A DNA stretch of 64,000 nt from Bifidobacteriaceae bacterium (lineage in GTDB: Bacteria > Actinomycetota > Actinomycetes > Actinomycetales > WQXJ01): contig JAIRYJ010000013.1 in NCBI GenBank assembly GCA_031267825.1, positions 1-64,000 on the forward strand, read 5' to 3'. Below, in pieces: positions 19,074 to 29,157 of the stretch (positions are counted from its first letter, which is position 1; the number at the start of each line of letters is the position of its first letter). The position numbers and the translations under genes are program-made. The notes under the pieces are model-generated. The model was not told the origin of the DNA, made no database searches, and saw only the letters and a list, made by a program, of their open reading frames with translations.

Positions 19074-19750
19074 GAGTAGTTCCTCCTTTGATCCGGCGGA
19101 GGTACTGTCGCACCTTTGAACCGCACATCAATCCCGCCCAGCGGATAATCCTTGCGTTGTGGATGACCCACCCAGTCATTAGGCAGCAAGATCCGGGCCA
19201 ATGACGGATGACCGTCAAAGATGATGCCAAACATGTCGTAGGTTTCCCGCTCGTGCCAGTCTTGGGTCGGGTAAACCTCAACTAACGACGGAAGATGTGG
19301 GTCGGCATCGGGCACTGTCACTTCAAGACGAATAACGCGCCGACCGTGCGTGACAGACATTAGGTGGTAAACGGCGTGAAGTTCGCGGCCCGCATCGCCG
19401 GGGTAATGCACCCCGTTGACGCCAAGCGACAACTCGAACCGCAGATCTGGGTCATCGCGTAACAACTCGGCGGTTATCTTCAAGTCTTGGCGCCGGATGA
19501 ACAAAGTTAACTCGTCGCGGTCCACCACTACCTTCTCAATCGCCTGGCTAGCGCCAGCTTCATCTAGGTCCTCGGTCAAGGCGTCAACCGCCGCGTCAAA
19601 CCACCCGCCATAGGGCCGCGGGCTGGCACCCGGTAACTCCACCAGCCTGGTCAAACCGCCAAAACCAGAAGTATCACCAGAATCATGCGCACCGAAAGCA
19701 CCCTGGCGTTGTTCAACCACCTCGCCAGCGTCCGGATCAAGAACCGTCAT
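19070..19750 (-). CDS. nuoC: NADH-quinone oxidoreductase subunit C
   Basis: 30-kDa subunit of the peripheral arm. The diagnostic segment [21 protein letters not shown] is at about residues 167-187, followed by [19 protein letters not shown]. The N-terminal 50 residues are variable (Gly/Asp-rich) and may not be conserved. It overlaps nuoB and nuoD by 4 bp. Confidence 0.96.
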   Translation of the reverse strand: MTVLDPDAGEVVEQRQGAFGAHDSGDTSGFGGLTRLVELPGASPRPYGGWFDAAVDALTEDLDEAGASQAIEKVVVDRDELTLFIRRQDLKITAELLRDDPDLRFELSLGVNGVHYPGDAGRELHAVYHLMSVTHGRRVIRLEVTVPDADPHLPSLVEVYPTQDWHERETYDMFGIIFDGHPSLARILLPNDWVGHPQRKDYPLGGIDVRFKGATVPPPDQRRNYS

Positions 19751-20307
19751 ACCGCCAACCCCCTTAGCTCACTAACCGGTTCGGCGCTGAGAGCGGCCCG
19801 CTCAGCGGCTTGAGCGACCTTCAAACGGTCAACCCCTAAGCCCTCCTGCTCAATCTGCCGATACAGCTCAATCACAGCATGGATTAGCATCTCCGGTCGT
19901 GGCGGGCAGCCCGGCAGGTAAATATCAACCGGCACCACATGATCAACCCCTTGGATGATGGCGTAGTTGTTGAAAATGCCACCCGAAGAAGCACACGAAC
20001 CCATTGAAATAACCCACTTAGGTTCCGCCATCTGGTCGTAGACCCGGCGCACCACCGGAGCCATCTTGTGTGACATGCGCCCGTTAACCAGCATCAGATC
20101 AGCTTGCCGGGGGGAAGCCCGGAACACTTCCATGCCATAGCGTGAAATGTCGAAACGTGACGTACCAACCGCCATCATTTCAATAGAGCAGCAGGCCAGG
20201 CCCATCGTGACAGGCCAAAGTGAACCCGCTCTGAGATGGTTCACAACCTTGGCCACTGTGGTTAAGGCGAAGCCTTCAGGTGCTTTACCTTCAATTCCGT
20301 CAGTCAT
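19747..20307 (-). CDS. nuoB: NADH-quinone oxidoreductase subunit B (cluster N2)
   Basis: Carries the terminal cluster N2 that reduces the quinone. The four ligands are present: the adjacent Cys39-Cys40 (GLACCSIEM), Cys105 (GSCASSGG) and Cys134 (PGCPPRPE). At 186 residues it has normal length. There is a 56-bp gap to nuoA upstream, the widest gap in the nuo operon. Confidence 0.97.
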   Translation of the reverse strand: MTDGIEGKAPEGFALTTVAKVVNHLRAGSLWPVTMGLACCSIEMMAVGTSRFDISRYGMEVFRASPRQADLMLVNGRMSHKMAPVVRRVYDQMAEPKWVISMGSCASSGGIFNNYAIIQGVDHVVPVDIYLPGCPPRPEMLIHAVIELYRQIEQEGLGVDRLKVAQAAERAALSAEPVSELRGLAV

Positions 20308-20363
20308 TGACTCAACTCCCTTCAGTTCCTTGTCGGCCGCTACCCGGCGCTGCCCGGCGCCGC

Positions 20364-20726
20364 TCAGTCCCAGTCAAGCCCGCCGCGGCGCCACTCATAG
20401 GCCAGCGGGACGGTGATCAGGGCTAAGAAAGCCATCATGGCGACAGTAGCGCCTAGGCCCAAAGCCCCGAAATTCGCCGCCCACGGGTAGAGGAAAACGA
20501 CCTCAATGTCGAAGATGATGAAGCTCATCGCCACCAGGTAGAAACGAACCGGGAAACGGCCGCCTTGCTGAGGGTGCGGCGAGGGGTCAATGCCGCATTC
20601 GTATTCTTCGAGTTTGGCCTTGTTGTAACGGTGCGGGCCGATCACCCAGCTAGCGCCCAGGCCACCGAATCCCATTACCAGCGCCACCGCCAGCATCGCC
20701 AATACAGGCACATAAGGGTTAGACAT
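20364..20726 (-). CDS. nuoA: NADH-quinone oxidoreductase subunit A
   Basis: First gene of the NDH-1 operon. It encodes a 120-residue membrane protein with three helices. The conserved loop YECGIDP, carrying the loop Cys and Glu, and [26 protein letters not shown] are clear. A 32-bp gap separates it from the menJ-like gene, so the nuo operon may be read through from the menaquinone genes. Confidence 0.97.
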   Translation of the reverse strand: MSNPYVPVLAMLAVALVMGFGGLGASWVIGPHRYNKAKLEEYECGIDPSPHPQQGGRFPVRFYLVAMSFIIFDIEVVFLYPWAANFGALGLGATVAMMAFLALITVPLAYEWRRGGLDWD

Positions 20727-20758
20727 CGTTTACCGCACCTCCATCTTGTGGCCGCGCT

Positions 20759-22048
20759 TCATGCGGCCGGTACCATCCGGGTAAGCGTAGCGATCAGCCG
20801 GTCCATCCAATCACCGCCACGAGGTTCATACAGGTCGCTGAGGAGCTTCATTACCAGCCGCATCAGCGTTGGCCGGGGCAACCCGTAGCGTGTGCAGAGC
20901 CGCATCACTGCCGGGTGCTCAATTAGCGCGACGAAGATCCGGCCCAGAGTAAAATAGCCTCCGAGCGCATCTTTCATAGCTTCAGGATAGGTCCTTAGGG
21001 CCGCTTCTCGGGCCGTTCCGGCAGCGCGCGCCAGACCCTGAGTGATCGCCCCGGCCGCTAAACGGCCCGACATCATGGCGTTAGCGATACCTTCACCGTC
21101 GAAAGGTGACACCATTCCGCCGGCGTCACCAGCCAAAACTAGGCCACGGGCGTAGAGCGGTTGACGTGAAAAGGCCATCGGCAAAGCGGCCGAGCGGGGC
21201 GGATCGATCACGTCATCCGGACTAAAGCCCCAGACCGACCCAAGCGAACCAAGCCAGGTTCGCAGTAGCTGGCGGTAGTTGATCCGGCTCGAGGATGGTT
21301 TGGAACTGACCGAGCCAACCCCAACGTTGACCACTCCGTCAGCTTCCGGGAAGACCCAGCCATAGCCGGGCATCAAGTTGCTTTGGCCGGGCACACCATC
21401 CCACAGTTCAAGGTGTGACTCCATCCAGTCGAGTTGGCCGGGATGGCTTGGCGGTTTGGTTAGGCGTAGCCGGGCACGGACCGCCACACCGGCTGGTCGG
21501 TTGGTCTTAGTTGGCCGACCAAGGTTTGTCGCCAGCCGGGCTGAGGCGCCATCGGCCGCCACCACCACGGCGGCCCGGAACTCGGCTGGGCCGTCAGCTG
21601 TTTGAGCGGTCACCCCAATAACACGGCCGCTGCGCTGATCCAGCAGCGGGCCAGTCACAGTGGTGTTGGTCCGTAGGTCGGCTCCGGCCGCCACGGCGTG
21701 TTCAGCCAGGCGCTGGTCAAACTGTTCACGCGGCAAGGTCAAACCAAAATCTGGGTATGAACCCAAGGCGGGCCAAGGTAGTTCAAGCTGGTGGCCTCCG
21801 CCAAAGACACGCAGACCACGGTTACGCATCCAGCCGGATGATTGGTCGATCGGTACGCCGAGATAGATCAGTTCTTTGACGGCTCTTGGTGTCAGGCCGT
21901 CACCGCAGGCTTTGGGCCGGGGGAAGGCGGCTTTCTCGAGCAGCACCGGTTCCAGCCCAGCTTGCGCCAAGTAGGCCGCCGCAGTGGACCCGGCCGGTCC
22001 AGCGCCAACGACAATGACAGAGGATTCGCCACCACGGCTTCGGGGCAA
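20759..22048 (-). CDS. menJ: geranylgeranyl-reductase family flavoprotein, MenJ-like
   Basis: FAD-dependent reductase likely to saturate one isoprene unit of the menaquinone tail. The N-terminal FAD motif VVGAGPAGSTAAAYL lies at about residues 13-27, KACGDGLTPRAV at about 46-57, and the second FAD block LAGDAGGMVSPFDGEGI at about 305-321. At 429 residues it has family length. It sits between menG and nuoA, which favours menaquinone over chlorophyll-type or archaeal lipid substrates. It starts with TTG at 22048, and AAAGG lies about 8 bases upstream. Confidence 0.83.
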   Translation of the reverse strand: MPRSRGGESSVIVVGAGPAGSTAAAYLAQAGLEPVLLEKAAFPRPKACGDGLTPRAVKELIYLGVPIDQSSGWMRNRGLRVFGGGHQLELPWPALGSYPDFGLTLPREQFDQRLAEHAVAAGADLRTNTTVTGPLLDQRSGRVIGVTAQTADGPAEFRAAVVVAADGASARLATNLGRPTKTNRPAGVAVRARLRLTKPPSHPGQLDWMESHLELWDGVPGQSNLMPGYGWVFPEADGVVNVGVGSVSSKPSSSRINYRQLLRTWLGSLGSVWGFSPDDVIDPPRSAALPMAFSRQPLYARGLVLAGDAGGMVSPFDGEGIANAMMSGRLAAGAITQGLARAAGTAREAALRTYPEAMKDALGGYFTLGRIFVALIEHPAVMRLCTRYGLPRPTLMRLVMKLLSDLYEPRGGDWMDRLIATLTRMVPAA

Positions 22049-22105
22049 CAGGCAGCCTTTCAGGTCTCGGTTCGGCGTCTTACAGAGCGATTCTACATAA
22101 GGCGA

Positions 22106-22810
22106 TCAAGGCGCCGTGCCTTGATGCAGGGCGACCACGCCACCCATCAGATCGCGGTGGGAGACTTCCCGCCAGCCCGCCAGGTCGGCTTGACGTTCCA
22201 GTTCTAGCTGATCAGGCCATGACCAGATCGAATCCGCCAGGTACTGGTAGGCCTCACTATTGGAGGCCACCAGGCGCGCCACCCACGGCATGATGGAGCG
22301 CAAATACCAGCGGTAGACCACCCGGAAGGGCCGCCAAACTGGCCGGGAGAACTCGCAAATGACCAGTTTGCCGCCTGGTTTTGTGACGCGGCGCAGTTCT
22401 GCCAGGACGCCTGGCACATCCTGCATGTTGCGTAACCCGAAGGAGATCGTGACATGGTCGAAGGTGGCGTCAGCGAACGGCAGGCAGGCCCCATCCCCGC
22501 CGATCAGACAGACCCGCCAAGCGGTTCCGGCCAGACGGTCCCGGCCGCGGCGCAACATGCCTTCAGAAAAATCGCAGGCCACAACTTTGGCCCCGGCTTT
22601 AGCCAGGGCGAAGGATGACGTCCCAGTGCCGGCCGCCAGGTCAAGGACGGCCTTTCCAGCGACCGGTCCGATCATTTTGAGTGTTTGGCGGCGCCACCAA
22701 TGAACTAAACCGAGGGTCATGACAGCGTCCGTCAAGTCGTATTTTGGTGCCACTGTGTCAAACATTCGGGCCACCGAGCGCGGCTCTTTGGCTAGGTCCG
22801 CAACAGTCAC
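22106..22810 (-). CDS. menG: demethylmenaquinone methyltransferase
   Basis: UbiE/MenG-type SAM methyltransferase, the last step of menaquinone synthesis. FDTVAPKYDLTDAVMTLG near the N-terminus, motif I (VLDLAAGTGTSSFAL), and FGLRNMQDVPGVLAELRRVTKPGGKLVICEFS are signatures of the family. The open frame extends 57 codons further upstream, but family length and alignment point to the GTG at 22810, with GGAAAG about 10 bases before it. The last base lies 57 bp from the menJ-like gene. It is divergent from the LCP gene. Confidence 0.9.
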   Translation of the reverse strand: MTVADLAKEPRSVARMFDTVAPKYDLTDAVMTLGLVHWWRRQTLKMIGPVAGKAVLDLAAGTGTSSFALAKAGAKVVACDFSEGMLRRGRDRLAGTAWRVCLIGGDGACLPFADATFDHVTISFGLRNMQDVPGVLAELRRVTKPGGKLVICEFSRPVWRPFRVVYRWYLRSIMPWVARLVASNSEAYQYLADSIWSWPDQLELERQADLAGWREVSHRDLMGGVVALHQGTAP

Positions 22811-22969
22811 GGCGACAATCTTTCCATGATTGGCGCGGGCCGTTAGGAAATCTGGTCTTCTGTTCGGGCGGCGGCGCTCAAAGGGGCATGGGTTAGTCTT
22901 GATGGCGGCCCCAGGGCGCTTGAGGCTGGGAGCCTCCGCCGACAAGGCAGATCGACAGGGCAAGACGAT

Positions 22970-24826
22970 ATGACAGAACAAGATTTTCCCAACTCGCCGC
23001 CGTCCGAGCGGCGCTTACCGTGGCGCACAATTCCAGCCCAGGAGCCTCCGCCGCTGGCTTCGACGCCGCCGTGGCAGGCAGGTCAAGAGGGCCAAACAGG
23101 TAGTCCGATGCCGTCCGCCGACTCTTCGGCGCCCGTTGGGCCTTCAGCTCCCTTTGGTTTTTCGACGGAGTCAGGTTCGGTAGCTCCAGGCAGTCCGATG
23201 CCGTCATATTCTCCCCGGGCGGGCCGGCCGCCGATCAGTCAAACAACCGCCGGACCAGTCGACCCCGGACCGCTACCCGGCTACCCAGTCGACCCGGGAC
23301 CGCTACCGGGCCACCCAGCCGACCCAGCCGACCCTGTTGACCCGCCCTCAGATACGCCCAACCCGCCCGCTTCCACCCCAGCCAACCCGCCACCGGGTAA
23401 CCCAATCACAACTTGGCTGGGACGCGGCTTGGCGCTGCTAACCGCCGTGGGCGGCATCGTCGCACTGATCCTGGCCTGGCGGATGAACGCCCTACCAGGA
23501 TCTTGGTTCGTTGGTTTCGCGCTGGCGGCTGTTGTGATGATCGCCGCTGTTGGGACTGGGCTGTGGCTGACCAAGGCGCCACCACATTGGCTGCGTTTTA
23601 CGGCCCTCGTGGTTGTGGCGTTGATCGGTATAGCCGCCGAGGCCGCCACCATCAAAATCACAACCGACGTTAATCAGTTCTTCAGCCAAACTGAGCCGAT
23701 TCTGCCCACCCAGGACTACGCCGTGGTGGCTTTACCGCAGCACGACCCAAAAGCCGATTCGTTAACTGGCGAGACAATCGGCCTGCTGGACAGCGAACCA
23801 AATAAGGCCGCGGTCGAGGAACACCTCAGTTCAAAATTCGACGCCGAGTTCTCTAGCTGCGCTGACCCGACAGCTCTGCGGACCGAACTTGAAAACGGGC
23901 GGATCGCCGCCGCGGTCCTCGATTCGAACCTGTACGAGGCCTACCTTGAGGCTGACCCTGAGTTTTACACCTCACTTCAAGTGATTTACACCTTTGATAT
24001 TCAGGCCGGATCAATCGCTAAACCAGTGCCACCGCGCGCCGAACTACCGCCCGGCCAGCCGTTCATTGTCTACATTTCAGGCATCGACACGTCCGGGCCG
24101 GTCAGCCGTGTTTCCCGGTCTGATGTCAACATGCTGATGGTGGTTAACCCAGACACCGCCAAAGTCCTCTTGGTCAACACGCCACGTGACTACTACGTTC
24201 AGTTACATGGCACCACTGGCACCAAAGACAAACTAACCCACGCCGGCATCTACGGCGTGCAAATGTCAATCGACACCTTGCAGGACCTGTACGGCATCAA
24301 CATCGACTACTACGCCCGGGTTAATTTCTCTTCGCTAATCAAAATGGTGGATCTGGTCGGCGGAATTGATGTTGACTCGCCCCAAGCTTTCACCTCCTAC
24401 CACGGCAAATTTGACTTTGTCCAAGGGATGAACCATATGAACGGCGAACAGGCACTAGGTTTCGCCCGCGAACGCTACGCTTTCACCTCCGGTGACAGGA
24501 TGCGCGGCAAGAATCAGCAGTTGGTCATTGAAGGACTGATAGACAAAGCCTCCGACCGGTCCAACCTGCTGCGTTACAGCGAACTACTGGACGCCTTAGC
24601 TGACGCCATGGAAATGAACGTGCCACAGGATCAGGTGACCAACTTGGTTAAGCAACGCTTGGCGGACGGCAAATCATGGGATGTCCAATCAGTCAGCGTT
24701 GATGGCGCCGGCTCAAGCCAGCCGACCTATTCGATGGGCGCGATGAAGCTGTACGTCATGATCCCGGACCAGGCGACAATCGACGCCGCCAAAGCCCAGA
24801 TTGATCAAACTCTGAGTGGCCCCTGA
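22970..24826 (+). CDS. LCP (LytR-CpsA-Psr) family transferase with CpsA-like architecture
   Basis: Enzyme class that attaches glycopolymers to peptidoglycan from lipid carriers. Layout: a Pro-rich cytoplasmic N-terminus (1-145, with PVDPGPLPG repeated), three membrane helices (about 152-170, 178-200, 208-226), an accessory domain (about 240-345), and the LCP domain (about 370-530). LCP landmarks are GIDTSGPVSRVSRSD, LLVNTPRDYYV, KLTHAGIYG and FARERYAFTSGDRMRGKNQQ, which hold the Asp/Arg pattern that binds pyrophosphate. Three helices plus accessory domain resemble streptococcal CpsA; most actinobacterial LCPs have one helix. A downstream RyR-domain gene starts 51 bp later. The substrate is unknown. 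Confidence 0.88.
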   Translation: MTEQDFPNSPPSERRLPWRTIPAQEPPPLASTPPWQAGQEGQTGSPMPSADSSAPVGPSAPFGFSTESGSVAPGSPMPSYSPRAGRPPISQTTAGPVDPGPLPGYPVDPGPLPGHPADPADPVDPPSDTPNPPASTPANPPPGNPITTWLGRGLALLTAVGGIVALILAWRMNALPGSWFVGFALAAVVMIAAVGTGLWLTKAPPHWLRFTALVVVALIGIAAEAATIKITTDVNQFFSQTEPILPTQDYAVVALPQHDPKADSLTGETIGLLDSEPNKAAVEEHLSSKFDAEFSSCADPTALRTELENGRIAAAVLDSNLYEAYLEADPEFYTSLQVIYTFDIQAGSIAKPVPPRAELPPGQPFIVYISGIDTSGPVSRVSRSDVNMLMVVNPDTAKVLLVNTPRDYYVQLHGTTGTKDKLTHAGIYGVQMSIDTLQDLYGINIDYYARVNFSSLIKMVDLVGGIDVDSPQAFTSYHGKFDFVQGMNHMNGEQALGFARERYAFTSGDRMRGKNQQLVIEGLIDKASDRSNLLRYSELLDALADAMEMNVPQDQVTNLVKQRLADGKSWDVQSVSVDGAGSSQPTYSMGAMKLYVMIPDQATIDAAKAQIDQTLSGP

Positions 24827-24877
24827 GACCCGCCCGCGGTGCCTTAACCTTTCAAGCCCCAAAAGGAGTAACCCCGT

Positions 24878-26998
24878 ATGACAGTTTGGTTTACCGCTTC
24901 GGCTACGGTACTGACCTTAGGTATCCTGGCCAGCTTGACGATTTGGCGCCTGGCGGTGAAACGGCGGCGCCAAGCTAGGCCCGGCCGGGCCAGCGCCGCC
25001 TCCGCCTCAGCCCCGTTCCGTTTGCTGACTGGGGCGACAGCTGTGGCGATCTATCTGATCTTGTTTCCTTTGGTGGTTCACGGCACTGACGGCCAAGCCA
25101 TCGGTCGGCCGCACGCCACCTTTGTCGCCCTGTTCGGCACATTCCAGGTGTTCACAGTTGATGCTGACATCGGCCAGACAATCAGCGCCTACGCCTCCTC
25201 CGGTGATCCTTTAGCCGCACCTGAGGCGCTTTACGCGGCGATCTTGTGCACTGTCGCACCAGTGCTGGCGGTCGGTTTCGTTTTGACCTTCTTCCAGACT
25301 TTCTCCGCCTACTTACGTTTCGTTGCCCGGCGTTGGGCCGACCTGAACGTTCTTTCCGAATTGAACGAAGCTTCGATCGCTTTGGCGACCAGTTTGCGTC
25401 AAGCCGAACCGAAAGCCCTGATCGTTTTCACTGATGTTTTCCAAGCCAACACTGAACTGGCGGCCGACTTAGTTGATCAGGCGCGCGGCCTGGGCGCGAC
25501 CTGTTTCAAGAACGACATTTTGTCCCTGCCGCGTTGGCGGTCCCGCCGGGCCCGCATCCGTTGTTTCATCATGGGTTCCGACGAGTCAGAAAACGTCCGT
25601 CACGCTGTTGGTATTGTGACTGACCCGTGGTATGCCAGGCGGCCTGAGACTGATCTGTTTGTTTTTTCTGACACGGTCTTGTCGGCTCTGGCTTTGAGCC
25701 AGCGTAGCGGCCGGGTTAGGGTCCGGCGCACCAACCCGGCCCGGATCATGGTGCATTACTGGTTGTGGCGTGACCGCACCAGCCCAGCTGGTTTGGACGA
25801 TGCCGCCCCTTCAGGTTCCGCCGTCAGACCAAGCCACCAACCGTCCGGCCTGGACTTGTTTTATGACGCTGTGCCGGACGGGCCGGACCGGAACATTTCA
25901 GCTGTCATCATCGGTTTGGGGGCGGCCGGCCTGGAAATGGTCAAAGCTTTGTCCTGGTATTGCCAGATGGACTACGCCGGCGGTTCTTACCGTCTGCGAA
26001 TCAACGCTTTTGATCAGCGGCGCGATGCCACCGCCCGGTTCGCGGCTGATTTCCCTGGCCTGGCTGAGGGCGGCCATTTTGGCCCGTCACCCCGGCCGAA
26101 CAGTCCACGCGAAGACGCCATCTACGATGTCCGCGTCCACGGTGATATTGATGTCACGTCACCGGCCCTGACCGAGGCGCTCAGCCAGATTGACCCAGTC
26201 ACCTTTGTGTTCATCTCGCTGGGAGATGATCTGGTCAACTTGGAAATGGCGGTCAAGCTGCGCCGCTGGTTCGCCCGGCAGGGCCAGCGTCCCCGGATCG
26301 TGGCAGTGGCGCGTCAAGCCGGAGCCATCACCGCTCAACTCAGCGCCGTAGCTGGAACCAAATCAGGCCAAGCCGAAGGCATTGACCTAATCGGGGGCTT
26401 AACTGAGGTTTACCGCTTCGAAACGGTGGTCCAATCCGAACTGGAGATGCGCGGCCTGCTATCCCACGTCTCGTGGCGTTCACGCAGCTTAGAGCGGCGC
26501 AGCCCCTGGACCGAGGCGGACATTGAATCATTCTGGGAAAACGAATATTTCTACACTTCCTCGCTGGCTCCACCACTGCACTGGAAAGCCCGTCGCGGCC
26601 TACCCCAACCGGGCTTACCAGGTGCCCACAAACTCGGGGCTGACGCGGTTGGTTTACCTGGCGCTGTGCCGCCCGGCTCGAAACGCTCTAAGGCGGAGGA
26701 AAGAGTCATCATGCGCCTGGAGCACGCCCGTTGGAACGCTTTCATGCGGGCTCAGGGCTTCATTTGGGGTGCTACGAAGGACTTGGTTGTCGCCAAGACA
26801 CACCCTGACCTGGTCTTATTTAGTGAACTATCGGTCGAAGGGCAAGCCAAAGACATTAACGACTATCTTGACGTGCTGCGCAACCTAGAACTATGGCAAG
26901 CCGAACTCATCGCCCTGCCAGTGGGCAACCCGGACAAGGCCTTCCTGCCCGCTCTGACCAGTTTCATCAGCCAGGCGCGGCGCCTTGTCAGTGACTAG
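24878..26998 (+). CDS. membrane protein with Rossmann-like domains and a C-terminal RyR domain
   Basis: I do not know its function. It has three predicted membrane helices (about 4-26, 49-68 and 116-140), then a Rossmann-like segment (about 178-300). A second one starts with AVIIGLGAAGLEM (GLGAAG at 346-351) and runs to about 530, with FVFISLGDDLVNLEMAVKLR as in TrkA-N-like domains. The end (about 606-672: RLEHARWNAFMRAQGF, KTHPDLVLFSEL) matches the ryanodine-receptor RyR domain pattern. It looks like a ligand- or nucleotide-gated membrane sensor or channel. AAAGGAG lies about 10 bases before the ATG. It is probably co-transcribed with the LCP gene. Confidence 0.7.
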   Translation: MTVWFTASATVLTLGILASLTIWRLAVKRRRQARPGRASAASASAPFRLLTGATAVAIYLILFPLVVHGTDGQAIGRPHATFVALFGTFQVFTVDADIGQTISAYASSGDPLAAPEALYAAILCTVAPVLAVGFVLTFFQTFSAYLRFVARRWADLNVLSELNEASIALATSLRQAEPKALIVFTDVFQANTELAADLVDQARGLGATCFKNDILSLPRWRSRRARIRCFIMGSDESENVRHAVGIVTDPWYARRPETDLFVFSDTVLSALALSQRSGRVRVRRTNPARIMVHYWLWRDRTSPAGLDDAAPSGSAVRPSHQPSGLDLFYDAVPDGPDRNISAVIIGLGAAGLEMVKALSWYCQMDYAGGSYRLRINAFDQRRDATARFAADFPGLAEGGHFGPSPRPNSPREDAIYDVRVHGDIDVTSPALTEALSQIDPVTFVFISLGDDLVNLEMAVKLRRWFARQGQRPRIVAVARQAGAITAQLSAVAGTKSGQAEGIDLIGGLTEVYRFETVVQSELEMRGLLSHVSWRSRSLERRSPWTEADIESFWENEYFYTSSLAPPLHWKARRGLPQPGLPGAHKLGADAVGLPGAVPPGSKRSKAEERVIMRLEHARWNAFMRAQGFIWGATKDLVVAKTHPDLVLFSELSVEGQAKDINDYLDVLRNLELWQAELIALPVGNPDKAFLPALTSFISQARRLVSD

Positions 26999-27013
26999 TT
27001 CTTGGCCGCGGTT

Positions 27014-27772
<759 letters not shown>

Positions 27773-29095
27773 CTACAGCCGTGACGGGGCCAGGATCAGG
27801 CGGGAGCGGGGGCGGGCCGCCAGATCGGCCGCCAAGGCTTTGACTTCTTCCGCCTGGACAGCTTCGATCCGGGCGACAGTTTGCTCAATTGATGGCAGTT
27901 CACCCGTCACCAGAGCGGCCCGGCCGAGCCGGTTCATCAGTGAGAAAGGCTCTTCCATGGCCAGCAGAGTCGAGCCGCGGAGTTGGCCCTTGGCGCGGGC
28001 CAGTTCCGCCTCCTCTAGCCCGTCAGCCGCCAGACGTTCCCATTCGGCTTCCATCAGGGCCATCACCTCGGACGATGCCGCCGGGGCGGACCCAGCGTAA
28101 AGCCCGAACAGGCCCGCATCGCTATGTGGGGAAACAACACAGCAAGCCGAATAGGCCAAGCCACGTTTTTCGCGGATCTCCTGGAACAAACGGGACGACA
28201 TTCCGCCACCCAGCACTGTAGCAAGGACCGACAAGGCGTGACGGCGCGGATCAGTCGCTGTCAACCCTTCACAGCCCAGCAAGATTTGAGCCTGTTCAGA
28301 CGGCTTGGTCAACGTCACAACTGACCCTTCAAGCGGTAAAGCGACCTCAGGCACAGCCGGTCGGCGGGGGGCTGGCGCGGCCGGGCCGCCAGCCCCCAAG
28401 TCCCAGCCGCCACGGTCTAAAGCCGCTGCCACCAGATCAGCCAGTCGGCCCGCCTCCAACCGGCCGGTGGCTGTCACCACCAGGTTAGCTGGCCGGTAAT
28501 AGCGCTGGTAGTGCTGCCAAACTTGGTCACGTTGGGCGGCTTGGATATCGGCTGGAGTGCCACCAATCGGCCGGGCTAAAGGGTTACGGCCAAAAACCGC
28601 CGCCGCGAAAGCCTCATGCGCTAAATCAATCGGATCATCCTGAGTCATGGCGAGTTCCTCAAGGATGACGCCACGTTCAGTTTCAAAATCAAGCCGGTCC
28701 AAAACTGAGCTAGTCACCATGTCAGTTAGCACATCAACCGCCATGTCGGTGTCCTCAGTTAGGACACGGGCGTAATAGCAGGTTGATTCTTTAGCGGTGG
28801 CGGCGTTGAAGTCACCACCAACCGAATCGAAAGACGCCGCGATCTGGGCGGCACCACGCCAGGTGGTGCCTTTGAAAACCAGATGTTCCAAGAAATGAGT
28901 TGAACCATAACCATCTGGTTGCTCATCACGTGAACCAACCCGGATCCAGAACCCAATGGTCACCGAATGAGCTTGCGGCACCGTCTGACTCAGGACGGTT
29001 GCCCCGCCCGGTAGTCTGACCAGTTCAACCGGGCCGACCTCCTGTGGGCTGATGATCAAATCAGACAGGCCACTGTCAGCTTCTGGTTTAGGCAC
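27773..29095 (-). CDS. M16 family zinc metallopeptidase (PepR-like)
   Basis: Processing-peptidase-like protease with the inverted zinc motif HFLEH (about residues 67-71, in GSTHFLEHLVFKGT) and the distal Glu region ESTCYYARVLTEDTDMAVDVL. At 440 residues it has two M16 lobes; the C-terminal lobe contains the RGLAYS segment. Its place next to pnp and dapB matches conserved actinobacterial order (pepR-gpsI). The start is GTG at 29095. Its natural substrates are unknown. Confidence 0.9.
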   Translation of the reverse strand: MPKPEADSGLSDLIISPQEVGPVELVRLPGGATVLSQTVPQAHSVTIGFWIRVGSRDEQPDGYGSTHFLEHLVFKGTTWRGAAQIAASFDSVGGDFNAATAKESTCYYARVLTEDTDMAVDVLTDMVTSSVLDRLDFETERGVILEELAMTQDDPIDLAHEAFAAAVFGRNPLARPIGGTPADIQAAQRDQVWQHYQRYYRPANLVVTATGRLEAGRLADLVAAALDRGGWDLGAGGPAAPAPRRPAVPEVALPLEGSVVTLTKPSEQAQILLGCEGLTATDPRRHALSVLATVLGGGMSSRLFQEIREKRGLAYSACCVVSPHSDAGLFGLYAGSAPAASSEVMALMEAEWERLAADGLEEAELARAKGQLRGSTLLAMEEPFSLMNRLGRAALVTGELPSIEQTVARIEAVQAEEVKALAADLAARPRSRLILAPSRL

Positions 29096-29157
29096 GTGGC
29101 GCCTTATCCCAGGTCATATGTCCGGCCCGGTTCGAATCTGGTTCCGGCACTAGCATG

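Noticed and set aside
22811-22981. Longer start for menG at 22981
   Set aside because: The extra 57 residues lack homology-like features and overlap the divergent LCP start.
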